The position numbers and the translations under genes are program-made. From positions 106,189 to 170,188 of the forward strand of contig NZ_JOAI01000011.1 of NCBI RefSeq assembly GCF_000717715.1: a stretch of 64,000 nucleotides of DNA, read 5' to 3'. Positions 1 to 8,435 of the stretch are shown here, one piece after another. Each line of letters opens with the position of its first letter. Positions within the stretch are counted from its first letter, which is position 1. Under the pieces are notes generated by a model. It worked only from the letters and a program-made list of their open reading frames with translations. It searched no databases and was not told the origin of the DNA. The stretch comes from Streptomyces sp. NRRL B-24484. Lineage in GTDB: Bacteria; Actinomycetota; Actinomycetes; Streptomycetales; Streptomycetaceae.

Positions 1-2
1 GC

Positions 3-617
3 GTGTTCGGCCTGCCCCTCTCGTCCGGGCACGTGCTGGCGCTACGGGCCTTCCCGGAGAGCTCCTTCGGCCCCTACCGGACGGTGTGGCACCGCACCCC
101 GGACGGCCGGTGGTCCATCCACGTCGACGGGCCGCGTCCGGACACCGCCTGCCCGCGGTACTTCGGACCGGCCTGCGAGCACACCGGACCCGCCCGGATC
201 CGGCTCACCTGGACGGGGCCGGCCTCACTGCGCGTGACGATGGACGCGCCCTCCCCGGACTGGTCCCTCACCGCCCGCTCCACGCCCGTCCTCGCCCTGA
301 TGAACGCCGTCGGCTCGGTGCTGCCGCTCGCGACCCGGCGCTCCGGAGCGCTGGCGCGGAGCCGGGAGCTGATGGCCCGCGCGCTCGGACTGGGCAGCGT
401 CCGGATGACCGGCGTGATGCCCAGCGGGCACACCGGCACCCTGATGCCCGCGCGGATGTACTACGTCGCCGACTCCCGGGCCGTTCTCGACGGCACCGAC
501 CTCGGCCGACCGGTCCGGCTGCACCGCAACCCCCGCATCGGCGAGGTGCCGCTCCCCGCCCGCGGCGTCCTGGCCGTCGGCCAGGCGGCCTGGCGGATCA
601 GGGATCCCGCCGCGTAG
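3..617 (+). CDS. Hypothetical protein, cut by the left window edge
   Basis: The frame is open at the left edge; the first possible start is a GTG at base 3, so the real N-terminus probably lies outside. The visible 204 residues show no signal peptide or membrane segment. Short aromatic segments (WHRTPDGRW, CPRYFG) recall an actinobacterial family of unknown function, but only loosely. The stop lies 183 bp from the end of the convergent regulator gene. I do not propose a function. Confidence 0.7.
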   Translation: MFGLPLSSGHVLALRAFPESSFGPYRTVWHRTPDGRWSIHVDGPRPDTACPRYFGPACEHTGPARIRLTWTGPASLRVTMDAPSPDWSLTARSTPVLALMNAVGSVLPLATRRSGALARSRELMARALGLGSVRMTGVMPSGHTGTLMPARMYYVADSRAVLDGTDLGRPVRLHRNPRIGEVPLPARGVLAVGQAAWRIRDPAA

Positions 618-800
618 GAACGTCCGACCCCGCGCCGCGCCCTCGAACCGGCCGCGGCCCCGGACGTCCCCGATCTCCCGGGCCCTCCGGAACGACACAG
701 CCAATGATCCGGACACGCCGTCCCCTGACGGGGGCGAGCTGCCGGATCGTCGGTCAGAGGGCGGTGGGCACAGGGCTTTCGTCGGGGCCGCCGTCCCGGC

Positions 801-1649
801 TCAGCGAGGTGCCGGGGCCGACCAGGCGAGCAGCATGCGCAGGGCGTCCTCCGACGCCGAGCCGGGTTCGGCGGCGTAGGTGATCAGGGCCTGGTCCGGG
901 TCGTCGGCGGCGCGCAGCGTCTCGTACGCCAACTCCACCTCGCCCACCAGCGGGTGGTGGAACCGCTTCGTCCCGGAGGTCTTGTCCCGGACGGGGTGTT
1001 CCGCCCACATCCGGCGGAAGTCCGCGCTGCGCATGGACAGTTCGCCGATCATCCGGGCGAGCACCGGGTCGTCGGGGTGCCGTCCCGCCTCCAGGTGGAG
1101 GTAGGCGACGTTCTCCCGGGCGCAGTCGGCCCAGTCCGCGAACAGGTCGCGGGACGACGGGGCGAGGAAGGTGATCCGCGCGATGTTCCGCTCGGCCGGG
1201 TCGAGCGCGCCGTAGTCCCCGAGCAGGGCGAGCGCGGCCGGGTTCCAGGCGAGGACGTCCATCCGGCGGCCCATCACCAGGGCGGGGAAGTCGTCGAGCC
1301 CGTCGAGCAGTCGGCGCAGCATCGGCCGGACGAGCTGCGGCGCGGCGCCGGACGCCGGTGCGGTGCGCCGGCGCGGCCGGGCCAACTGGTGCAGGTGCCG
1401 GGTCTCGTCCTCGTCCAGCCGCAGTGCGCGGGCGAGGGAGTCGAGCACCCCGGCCGACGGGTTGGGCACCCGGCCCTGTTCCATCCGCGTGTAGTAGTCC
1501 ACGCTGACGCCGGCGAGTTGCGCGATCTCCTCCCGGCGCAGGCCCGCGACACGGCGGGCACCGCCGTACTCGGGCAGGGCGACGTCCTGCGGTCGCAGGC
1601 GGGCCCGCCGGCTGCGCAGGAATTCGTTGAGGCCGGTCGCAGTGCTCAT
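801..1649 (-). CDS. Helix-turn-helix regulator with MmyB-like ligand-binding domain
   Basis: This 282-residue protein has an N-terminal XRE-type helix-turn-helix (about residues 36-90, with REEIAQLAGVSVDYYTRMEQG). It is followed by the MmyB-type domain (about 100-270) with the typical LAWNPAALALLGDY segment. Family members are cytoplasmic DNA-binding regulators; the ligand is thought to be a fatty acid or other small hydrophobic molecule. I start at the ATG at 1647-1649; an ATG three codons upstream (1656-1658) is an alternative. It lies 71 bp downstream of a DinB-type gene on the same strand, so the two may be co-transcribed. In this family the target is often an adjacent oxidoreductase gene, but none is present here. 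Confidence 0.88.
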   Translation of the reverse strand: MSTATGLNEFLRSRRARLRPQDVALPEYGGARRVAGLRREEIAQLAGVSVDYYTRMEQGRVPNPSAGVLDSLARALRLDEDETRHLHQLARPRRRTAPASGAAPQLVRPMLRRLLDGLDDFPALVMGRRMDVLAWNPAALALLGDYGALDPAERNIARITFLAPSSRDLFADWADCARENVAYLHLEAGRHPDDPVLARMIGELSMRSADFRRMWAEHPVRDKTSGTKRFHHPLVGEVELAYETLRAADDPDQALITYAAEPGSASEDALRMLLAWSAPAPR

Positions 1650-1720
1650 GCCGCCCATTGTGTCGGGGCCGCGGTAGTCGCAGCCTGGTCCTGCGAGGAC
1701 CAGGCAGCGGCCCAGGGGGT

Positions 1721-2302
1721 TCAGCCGGTCGGGGCCTGCCAGGGCTGGAACCACGGGTCGGGCCATTGTTCGGCGGCGGCCAGCAGGGGGAACAGGGTGG
1801 CGCCGTCGATGGTCTCGCGGATGATGTCGGCGTGACCGCCGTGCCGGGAGGTCTCCTCGATCAGGTGCAGCAGCACCCAGCGGACGGACCAGTTCTTCAC
1901 GTCGGCGGGGAACCAGGGCAGCCCCTGGGGGACGGGCACGGCCCGGCCGAGATCGGGGATCCCGGCGATCACCGCGTCCGTCTCCTGCGCCGCGGTCTCG
2001 TACTGGTCCAGCACGGCTGCGAGCGTCTCCTCCGCGGTGAGCGCGAACTCGGCGGAGTCGCTCTCGTCGGCCGTCCGTTGTGGGCCGCGCTGCCGCTGGA
2101 GGATGAGATCGGTCCAACCGGCCTCGCACCGTGCGGCGTGCTTGATGAGGCCGCCGATGCTCAGTTCGCTGGCGGTGGGCGTCATCCTCGCCTGGTCGTC
2201 CGTCAGCCCGTGGGCGGTGGCGCGCAGGGTCTGGCGCTGCTGGGCGAGGTAGGCGAGCAGGCCTTCGCGTTCGTCGGCGATCGGCGGTACGTGTGCGGGC
2301 AT
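1721..2302 (-). CDS. DinB superfamily protein (DUF664, mycothiol-transferase-like)
   Basis: A 193-residue cytoplasmic four-helix protein of the DUF664/DinB type. The three histidines expected to hold a divalent metal are visible: H55 (GGLIKHAARCE), then H154 and H157 (RHGGHAD), with H146 close by. Relatives in actinobacteria are proposed mycothiol-dependent S-transferases acting on electrophiles; the substrate is unknown. It is divergent from, and strikingly similar to, the DinB gene at 2546, suggesting an inverted duplication. It is probably followed by the MmyB-type regulator gene on the same transcript. Confidence 0.9.
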   Translation of the reverse strand: MPAHVPPIADEREGLLAYLAQQRQTLRATAHGLTDDQARMTPTASELSIGGLIKHAARCEAGWTDLILQRQRGPQRTADESDSAEFALTAEETLAAVLDQYETAAQETDAVIAGIPDLGRAVPVPQGLPWFPADVKNWSVRWVLLHLIEETSRHGGHADIIRETIDGATLFPLLAAAEQWPDPWFQPWQAPTG

Positions 2303-2508
2303 GGAGCCGACCCTCTCGCCCGGGGGAAGGGTCGGTCAACCCCTCGGTGAAAAGAACTTCATACCTTTGCGCAAGAGCGGTGGTGGGCCGCGGGCTGCGC
2401 GTTCTGCTCCTTGTACTGCTGATTCGGTGTCGGGAGCAGGGGGCTGCAAGGCCTCCGGTTCGGTGCCCGTGTACGTCGGCCACGCGAGGCAGTAGAGTCC
2501 GGCCGAAA

Positions 2509-2529
2509 CTTGCTGCAAGAATTTGCAAA
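2509..2529. promoter_or_regulatory. Overlapping palindromes upstream of DinB gene
   Basis: A perfect inverted repeat CTTGC-T-GCAAG (2509-2519) is followed at once by the palindrome TTTGCAAA (2522-2529). They end 16 bp before the ATG at 2546, and a -10-like TAGAGT lies at 2493-2498. This is a good position for a repressor site overlapping the transcription start. TTGCAA-type repeats are known for MalR/LacI-type regulators in streptomycetes, but the regulator here is not known. Confidence 0.4.
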
Positions 2530-2545
2530 GCGAGAGGGGCCCGCC

Positions 2546-3151
2546 ATGCCGAGAGTCGTTCCGCCCGTCGCCGACGAGCGCGCGGCGCTGACCGCCTACC
2601 TCGCCCACCAGCGGCGCTCGCTGAGGGTCACCGCCCACGGCCTGACCGAGGAACAGGCCCGCACGGCGTCCTCCGCCAGCGAGCTCAGCATCGGCGGTCT
2701 GATCAAGCACGCCGCACGGTGCGAGGCCTACTGGACCGACCTCGTCCTCCGGCGGCACCGCGACGCGCCCCGAGCGGCGGACGGGCCGGAGGCGGACGGG
2801 CCGGACGGCGACGAGTTCCGGCTCGGCCCGGACGAGACCCTCGCCGAGGTCCTGGCCGCGTACGCCGAGGCGGCCGAGCGGACGGACGAGGCGATCGCCG
2901 GTGTTCCGGACCTCGGGCAGGCCGTTCCGGTGCCCGAGGGTGCTCCCTGGATTCCCGCGGAGGTCACGGAGTGGTCGGTCCGCTGGGTCCTGCTGCACCT
3001 GATCGAGGAGACGGCGCGGCACGGCGGCCACGCCGACGTCATCCGCGAGGGCATCGACGGCGCGACCTTCGACCCGCTGCTCGCCGCGGCCGAGGCCTGG
3101 CCCGACCCCTGGATCCGGCCGTGGGAACCCCCGGCCCCGAGCGTCGGCTGA
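2546..3151 (+). CDS. DinB superfamily protein (DUF664), paralogue of the divergent gene
   Basis: This 201-residue DUF664/DinB protein has metal-ligand histidines at H55, H159 and H162, in the same arrangement as its divergent neighbour (1721-2302). The two proteins are co-linear and share long identical stretches (ASELSIGGLIKHAARCE is common to both apart from one residue). I chose the ATG at 2546 because a GAGAGGGG ribosome-binding site precedes it; an in-frame ATG or GTG further upstream lacks one. Between the His-containing ends is a variable, acidic loop (about residues 72-95). Likely a mycothiol-dependent transferase of unknown substrate. Confidence 0.9.
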   Translation: MPRVVPPVADERAALTAYLAHQRRSLRVTAHGLTEEQARTASSASELSIGGLIKHAARCEAYWTDLVLRRHRDAPRAADGPEADGPDGDEFRLGPDETLAEVLAAYAEAAERTDEAIAGVPDLGQAVPVPEGAPWIPAEVTEWSVRWVLLHLIEETARHGGHADVIREGIDGATFDPLLAAAEAWPDPWIRPWEPPAPSVG

Positions 3152-3236
3152 CGGTCGCTCGGCCCGCCACGGCATCATGTTCCGTACTCCGAATAACCCT
3201 GTGCAGTCGCCGGATCACGGATGATAGACAGTCGGC

Positions 3237-4028
3237 GTGACGACGATGCTGGAATTCCCCGCCCTGCTGCAGCTGATCGACGAACGGTCCGCCGCGTTCC
3301 GTGCCGCGGTCGCCGCAGCTCCGGGCCTCGACTCGCAGGTGCCGACCTGTCCGGAGTGGACCCTGTCCGACCTGGTGGAGCACCTCGGCGGGGTGCACCG
3401 CTTCTGGGCGGCCGTCGTTGCCGCCGGGCCCGCCGACGTCCCCCCGGCCGCCCCGGAGCCAGCCCCGGCGGTGCCCCGGGGGCTCGGAGCCCTGCTGGCC
3501 TGGTCGGCCGAGTCGACCGGACTCCTGCTCGGCGCACTGCGCGAGGCCGGACCGGACCGCGCTTGCTGGACGTGGTGGGGTGCGTCCGCCTCGCCGCAGG
3601 ACTCCGGCGCCGTCGCCCGGCACCAGGTCCAGGAAGCCCTGGTGCACACCTACGACGCCCAGACCACCGCGGGCCAGCCGGAGCCGCTGCCGGCGGCCGC
3701 CGCACTCGACGGTGTCGACGAGTTCCTGGCCACCTGCTGCACGACGACCAGCGCCTGGCCGTACGAGCCCGCCACCGTCGACTACCGCACGACGGAGGGC
3801 CGGTCCTGGCGCCTCGTGCTCTCCGCCGACGGCGCACGGGCCGAGCGTCTCCCGGCGTCCGGCACGGCCGGAGCGGGCGGGGACGCGGACGTGCCCACCG
3901 TCGCAGCCCTGGGCACGGCCGGCGAGCTGGTCCTCGTCCTCTACGGCCGCCTCCCGGTGGACTCCCTGAAGGTCGACGGCGACTCGCGCGTCCTCGACCT
4001 GCTCCAGGCGTGGGAGCCGGAGGACTGA
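3237..4028 (+). CDS. Maleylpyruvate isomerase family, mycothiol-dependent enzyme
   Basis: A 263-residue protein with the MDMPI N-terminal DinB-like domain (CPEWTLSDLVEHLGGVHRFW, residues 39-57, metal histidines H49 and H54, third histidine in VARHQVQEALVH). It is followed by the typical small C-terminal alpha/beta domain ending YGRLPVDSLKVDGD. The family uses mycothiol as cofactor in place of glutathione; the true substrate cannot be told from sequence. The start is the GTG at 3237. With the two DUF664 genes it makes three DinB-fold genes in 2.3 kb. Confidence 0.9.
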   Translation: MTTMLEFPALLQLIDERSAAFRAAVAAAPGLDSQVPTCPEWTLSDLVEHLGGVHRFWAAVVAAGPADVPPAAPEPAPAVPRGLGALLAWSAESTGLLLGALREAGPDRACWTWWGASASPQDSGAVARHQVQEALVHTYDAQTTAGQPEPLPAAAALDGVDEFLATCCTTTSAWPYEPATVDYRTTEGRSWRLVLSADGARAERLPASGTAGAGGDADVPTVAALGTAGELVLVLYGRLPVDSLKVDGDSRVLDLLQAWEPED

Positions 4029-4036
4029 CGCGACCG

Positions 4037-4821
4037 ATGAGCCGTCACCAAGGAGGCGGCGGCTCGGGCGCGCTGCTGCACCGGCTGGCCGACGCACGGG
4101 AGCCGGAGTTCCGTTCACTGGCCCGTGCGGTCGGCGCCGATCACCTGATGCCGCGTCATGACACGGCACCGGAACCGGCCCTGGTGCGACGGCTCGCGTC
4201 CGTCCCGGGGCTGCACGCGGCTGATCTCTTCGCCGCGGCGGGCGTCGCCGTGCCGGGCGACCTCGCGCCGGTCGACCAGTCGGCCGGACCACTCCTGCCC
4301 GGGCCGGTCGCCCGTGCCACGGCGCTGCCGCCCCCGCAGCGGGAGGTGCTGCGCCGGTTCGCGGCATTACTGCCGCAGGAGCGGTCCGGAGCGGCGGCGG
4401 CCGTGCCCGCGCCGGCGGCGTTCGAGGACTACCCGGCCGGCCCGGGGCGGTGCTCATGCGGACGGTCCGGAACCGGAACCTCGGACGGTCCGCGACGGCG
4501 AAGGTCCTCCTGACGGCCACCGGCCGCTACTGGTCGGCCGCGACCTACGGCAGTGCGGGCCGCGGCCGCGCCCCGCTGACCCCCGACCTGCTGGCCGACT
4601 TCGGTGCCGTGCCGGACGTGCCCGCCGGCGACCTGGCGGCGTTGACGGGCGCTCCGCCGACCGATCCGCGGCCCGTCCCGGACCCGGCGGCGGCCGGGGT
4701 GGCCGAGCTGTTGTGGGCCGTGCGGCGGCTCACCGCCGAACGGACCCGGGAGGTCGTCCGGCCGGCCGAGTCCCTGCGCGACCGACCCGAGGGGCACCGG
4801 GACGCGGTGCTCCCCGGGTAG
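4037..4821 (+). pseudogene. Frameshifted HTH-like regulator gene (two frames)
   Basis: The first part (ATG 4037, frame continuing to 4513) encodes a protein starting MSRHQGGG, with PEPALVRRLASVPGLHAADLF. The second part (GTG 4450 to the stop at 4821) encodes MLMRTVRNRNLG, RYWSAATYG and LTPDLLADFG. From memory, intact streptomycete homologues run these two halves together as one regulator-like protein whose second half looks like a degenerate HTH. The switch happens at a GGGG run (4444-4447) inside YPAGPG; one extra G would join the frames. It is either a real pseudogene, a sequencing error, or two overlapping genes coupled by re-initiation at the GTG. Confidence 0.55.
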
Positions 4822-4830
4822 GGTCGGCCC

Positions 4831-5178
4831 GTGGCCGCCTTCGTCCCGTACCTGCTGACCCTGGCCGTACTGGCCGTGCTGATGGGGTGCTTCGGCGGGC
4901 TCGCCGTCCTCGTGCGCCGCCGAGGGCTGGCCGGCGCCGCCGTCCGTGCGGCCGTCGCCGCGTACGAGGAGGCGTACCACCCGAGCGGGCGGGACACCCA
5001 CATCGAGATCCTCGCGCAGGCGGAGCGCCGGGCGCCGACCGCGCTGCCCGGCACGCCCCGGGGCGACTCCGGGCCGCTCGCGGAACGCATCCGCCCGCAA
5101 CCCGGCCGGCCCCGTCGCAGGGGCGGCCGACTCGCCGCCCTGTGGCACCGCGGCCGCCGCCGACCGTCCGGCCGCTGA
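4831..5178 (+). CDS. Small membrane protein of unknown function
   Basis: 115 residues starting at a GTG 9 bp after the previous stop. Residues 5-28 form one hydrophobic segment (VPYLLTLAVLAVLMGCFGG). A short soluble region with EEAYHPSGRDTHIEI follows, then a strongly basic Arg/Gly/Pro tail. This layout, one membrane helix with a cytoplasmic basic tail, fits a small bitopic membrane protein. I do not recognise a named family. The close spacing suggests co-transcription with the frameshifted gene. Confidence 0.6.
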   Translation: MAAFVPYLLTLAVLAVLMGCFGGLAVLVRRRGLAGAAVRAAVAAYEEAYHPSGRDTHIEILAQAERRAPTALPGTPRGDSGPLAERIRPQPGRPRRRGGRLAALWHRGRRRPSGR

Positions 5179-5454
5179 ACGATCCACCGCCGCAACCCGA
5201 TTGGGCGCACCCCGCCTCGACGCACCCCGATTCGACGCACGCCGAAACTCGGGCAAGGCCCTGCGGCGGGTTCGACCGCGGGGCGGACTGCCGCGGTCGG
5301 CACGGGAATGGACTGCCCTGCTGTCGCTTCCCCGTGATATGTACTCCGTTCGAGTGATCGTCGTACACGGCCCACTCACCTGTGCAGAAGCACCTGTGGA
5401 CACGAACGTGTGCCGCGGCCGGACGGGGCCGGCGGCACGGAGGGGGCTGCCGCC

Positions 5455-6435
5455 ATGTCGATTCTCGGACGGCTGCTGGGACGCCGGTCCCGCGGCGGGG
5501 GAGCCGCACTCGCGGTGGACCCGGCGCACGGCGACGAGGAACTCCGCGGCCTGCAGGCCCGGGCCGCCGCCGGTGACTGGCCGGCGGTCCGCGCCGGCCT
5601 CGACGCCGTCGCGGACGAGGCGGACCGGACGTGGCTGATCGCCCAGCTCGCCGAGACCGCCGGCAGTGAGACCTGGCTGGCCGCGGCGGTCGCCGCCGAA
5701 CCGGACTCCGCCCTGCCGCTGCTGCTCGCCGGCGCCCGCCAGATCTCCTGGGCCTGGGAGGCCCGCACCGGAGCCCGCGCCCAGCACGTCGGCCGCGAGC
5801 AGTGGCAGGTGTTCGGCGAGCGGCTGGAGAAGGCCGAGGAGCAGCTGTACGACGTCGCCGAGCGCGAGCCGGGCTGGCTCGCCCCCTGGTACTTCCTGCA
5901 GATCAGCGCCCGCGGCGCCTCCCTCGGCCCGGACGCCGCCCGGTACCGCTTCGAGGCCGCGCTGCGCCGCCGCCCCGACCACCTCGGCTCGCACCGGCAG
6001 CGGCTGCAGCAGCTCTGCCGCAAGTGGGGCGGCTCCCACGAGGAGATGCACGACTTCGCCCGGACGGCCACGCTTGCCGCACCGGAGGGCAGCCCGCTCG
6101 GCGAACTCGTCGCCCTGGCCCACATCGAGCACTGGCTCGACCTCGACAGCGGCGAGGACCGTGCGTACATCACCCGGCAGGCCGTCAGGGACGAACTGTA
6201 CGAGGCCGCCAAGCGTTCCGTGCTGCACCCGGCGTACGTCCGGGGGCGCGGCTGGCCCGGCGCGTTCAACACCTTCGCGATGGCGTTCTCGCTGGCGGGT
6301 CAGCCGGTCACGGCGAACGTGCTGTTCCGCGAGCTCGGCGACACGGTGACGGAGTTCCCCTGGGCGTACCTCGACGCCGACCCCGTCGAGGCCTTCCGGA
6401 CCTGCCGCACCGCCGCCGCCCGCGCCGGGGGCTGA
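5455..6435 (+). CDS. Helical-repeat protein of unknown function, first gene of HSP90 operon
   Basis: 326 residues, soluble, almost all-alpha by composition, with segments such as LRGLQARAAAGDWPAVRAGL and EPGWLAPWYFLQISARGAS that look like TPR/Sel1-type helical pairs. The ATG at 5455 follows a GGGGGCTG ribosome-binding region and gives a sensible N-terminus (MSILGRLLGRR). It sits 107 bp upstream of the HSP90-family gene and faces the same way, with a large TPR-like gene beyond. The context suggests a co-chaperone or client-handling role. No catalytic motif is visible. Confidence 0.75.
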   Translation: MSILGRLLGRRSRGGGAALAVDPAHGDEELRGLQARAAAGDWPAVRAGLDAVADEADRTWLIAQLAETAGSETWLAAAVAAEPDSALPLLLAGARQISWAWEARTGARAQHVGREQWQVFGERLEKAEEQLYDVAEREPGWLAPWYFLQISARGASLGPDAARYRFEAALRRRPDHLGSHRQRLQQLCRKWGGSHEEMHDFARTATLAAPEGSPLGELVALAHIEHWLDLDSGEDRAYITRQAVRDELYEAAKRSVLHPAYVRGRGWPGAFNTFAMAFSLAGQPVTANVLFRELGDTVTEFPWAYLDADPVEAFRTCRTAAARAGG

Positions 6436-6542
6436 CGTCCCGACCCGGCCGTCCGGCACCCCCGCTGCCCGACAGCGCGCCGGGCCGCCGCACCGCCCCG
6501 CAGCCGTCCCCCTCGCCGCCGAACCGAAAGAGCCCCGATCCG

Positions 6543-8435
6543 GTGTCAACCGACAGCACTCCCCGCGACCCGAACACCGCAGCCCCCGGCGCCGCCCCGA
6601 CCGCCCACACCTTCCAGGTCGACCTGCGCGGCCTGGTCGACCTGCTCTCCCACCACCTCTACTCCAGCCCCCGCGTCTACCTGCGCGAGCTGCTGCAGAA
6701 CGCGGTCGACGCGATCTCCGCCCGCCGTGCCGCGGACCCGGACGCCCCCGCCCGGATCACCGTCCGGGCCGACGGCGACCTGACCGTCACCGACACCGGC
6801 ATCGGACTCACCGAGGCCGACGTGCACACCTTCCTCGCCACCATCGGCCGCAGCTCCAAGCGCACCGCCGACGGCGGCCTCGACAACTCCGGCCTGGCGG
6901 CGGCCCGCAGCGACTTCATCGGCCAGTTCGGCATCGGCCTGCTCGCCTGCTTCGTGGTCGCCGACGAGATCACCGTCGTCAGCCGCTCCGCCAAGAGCCC
7001 GGACGCGCCCGTCGTCGAGTGGCGCGGCCACTCCGACGGCCGCTACACCATCACCACCCTGCCCGCGTCGGCGAAGCCCGAGCCCGGCACCACCGTGCAC
7101 CTCACCCCGCGCCCCGACGCCGCCCGCTGGACCCGCCACGACCAGGTCGTCGAACTCGCCCGCCACTACGGCAGCCTGCTGCGCCACGAGGTCACCGTCA
7201 CCGACGCCCGCGGCACCGCCACCCGGATCGACGCCCCCGCACCCTGGGACGTCCGGCACGGCTCCCCGCTCGCCCGCCGCGAGGCGCTGAACGCCTACTG
7301 CCGGGACACCTTCGACTTCACCCCGCTCGACACCATCGAGCTCGACCTGCCGCTGGTCGGACTGCGCGGCGCCGCCTACGTGCTGCCCGACGCCGCGCCG
7401 CCCTCGCGCCGGGCGGGCCACCGGGTCCACCTCAAGGGCATGCTGGTCTCCGACCAGGCCGACGACCTGCTGCCGGACTGGGCGTTCTTCGTCCGCTGCG
7501 TCGTCGACGCGGACGGCCTGCGCCCCACCGCCTCCCGCGAGGGCCTGTACGCCGACGAGACGCTCGCCGCCGTCCGCGAGGCCTGCGGCGCCCGGATCCG
7601 CGACTGGCTGACCGGCCTGTCCGCCAGCGACCCGGCCCTCCTGCACCGCTTCATCGGCGTCCACCACCTGGCCGTCAAGGCGCTCGCCCGCTACGACGAC
7701 GAGCTGCTGCGGATGCTGCTGCCCTGGCTGCCCTTCGAGACCACAGACGGCAACGTCACCCTCGACGAGTTCGCCCGCGCCCACCCGGTGATCCTGGTCG
7801 CCCGCACCGTCGAGGAGTTCCGCCAGGTCGCGCCGATCGCCGGCGCCGCCGGCCTCGGCGTCGTCAACGGCGGCTACACCTACGACAGCGACCTCGTGCA
7901 CCGGCTGCCCGAGATCCGGCCCGGCACCTCCGTCGCCGACCTCGACCCGGGCACCGTCACCGCCCACCTGGACACCGTCGACCCGTCCGCCGAACTCGCC
8001 GCCGCCGCCTTCCTCGCCACCGCCCGCGAGGTCGTCGGCCGCTTCGACTGCGACGTCGCACTGCGCAGCTTCCACCCCGCCAGCGCGCCCGCCCTGCTGC
8101 TCGACAACCGCGAGGCCCGGCACGAGCGCACCCGGGCCCGCCTCGCCGACGAGGCCGACGGCCTGTGGGCGGACATCCTCGGCTCGCTGCGCGCCGAGGT
8201 GCCGCGGGCGCAGCTCGTCCTCAACCACCTCAACCCGCTGGTGCGGCGCGCCGCCACCATCCCCGGCAAGGAGCTCGCGGTGATCGCCGCCGAGGCCCTC
8301 TACGGGCAGGCCGTGCTGCTCACCCGCCGCCCGCTGACCGCGGGCGAGAGCGCCCTGCTCAACCGGTCGTTCCTCGGCCTGCTCGACCACGCCATGCTCG
8401 GCCGCGACGCCGCCGACCCGCAGAAGGAGTCCTGA
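6543..8435 (+). CDS. HSP90-family molecular chaperone (HtpG-like)
   Basis: A 630-residue member of the GHKL-ATPase HSP90 family. The ATP-binding boxes are clear: ELLQNAVDAI (about 49-58, with the catalytic Glu and Mg-binding Asn), DTGIGL (about 83-88) and GQFGIGLLACFVVADEI (about 126-142). The middle domain follows, with conserved SREGLY, and the C-terminal dimerisation region is short. There is no MEEVD tail, as is normal for bacteria. The start is the GTG at 6543. Actinobacteria often carry this variant beside TPR proteins rather than the classical enterobacterial htpG setting. The stop TGA overlaps the next ATG (TGATG), so the downstream TPR protein is translationally coupled and probably works with it. 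Confidence 0.93.
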   Translation: MSTDSTPRDPNTAAPGAAPTAHTFQVDLRGLVDLLSHHLYSSPRVYLRELLQNAVDAISARRAADPDAPARITVRADGDLTVTDTGIGLTEADVHTFLATIGRSSKRTADGGLDNSGLAAARSDFIGQFGIGLLACFVVADEITVVSRSAKSPDAPVVEWRGHSDGRYTITTLPASAKPEPGTTVHLTPRPDAARWTRHDQVVELARHYGSLLRHEVTVTDARGTATRIDAPAPWDVRHGSPLARREALNAYCRDTFDFTPLDTIELDLPLVGLRGAAYVLPDAAPPSRRAGHRVHLKGMLVSDQADDLLPDWAFFVRCVVDADGLRPTASREGLYADETLAAVREACGARIRDWLTGLSASDPALLHRFIGVHHLAVKALARYDDELLRMLLPWLPFETTDGNVTLDEFARAHPVILVARTVEEFRQVAPIAGAAGLGVVNGGYTYDSDLVHRLPEIRPGTSVADLDPGTVTAHLDTVDPSAELAAAAFLATAREVVGRFDCDVALRSFHPASAPALLLDNREARHERTRARLADEADGLWADILGSLRAEVPRAQLVLNHLNPLVRRAATIPGKELAVIAAEALYGQAVLLTRRPLTAGESALLNRSFLGLLDHAMLGRDAADPQKES

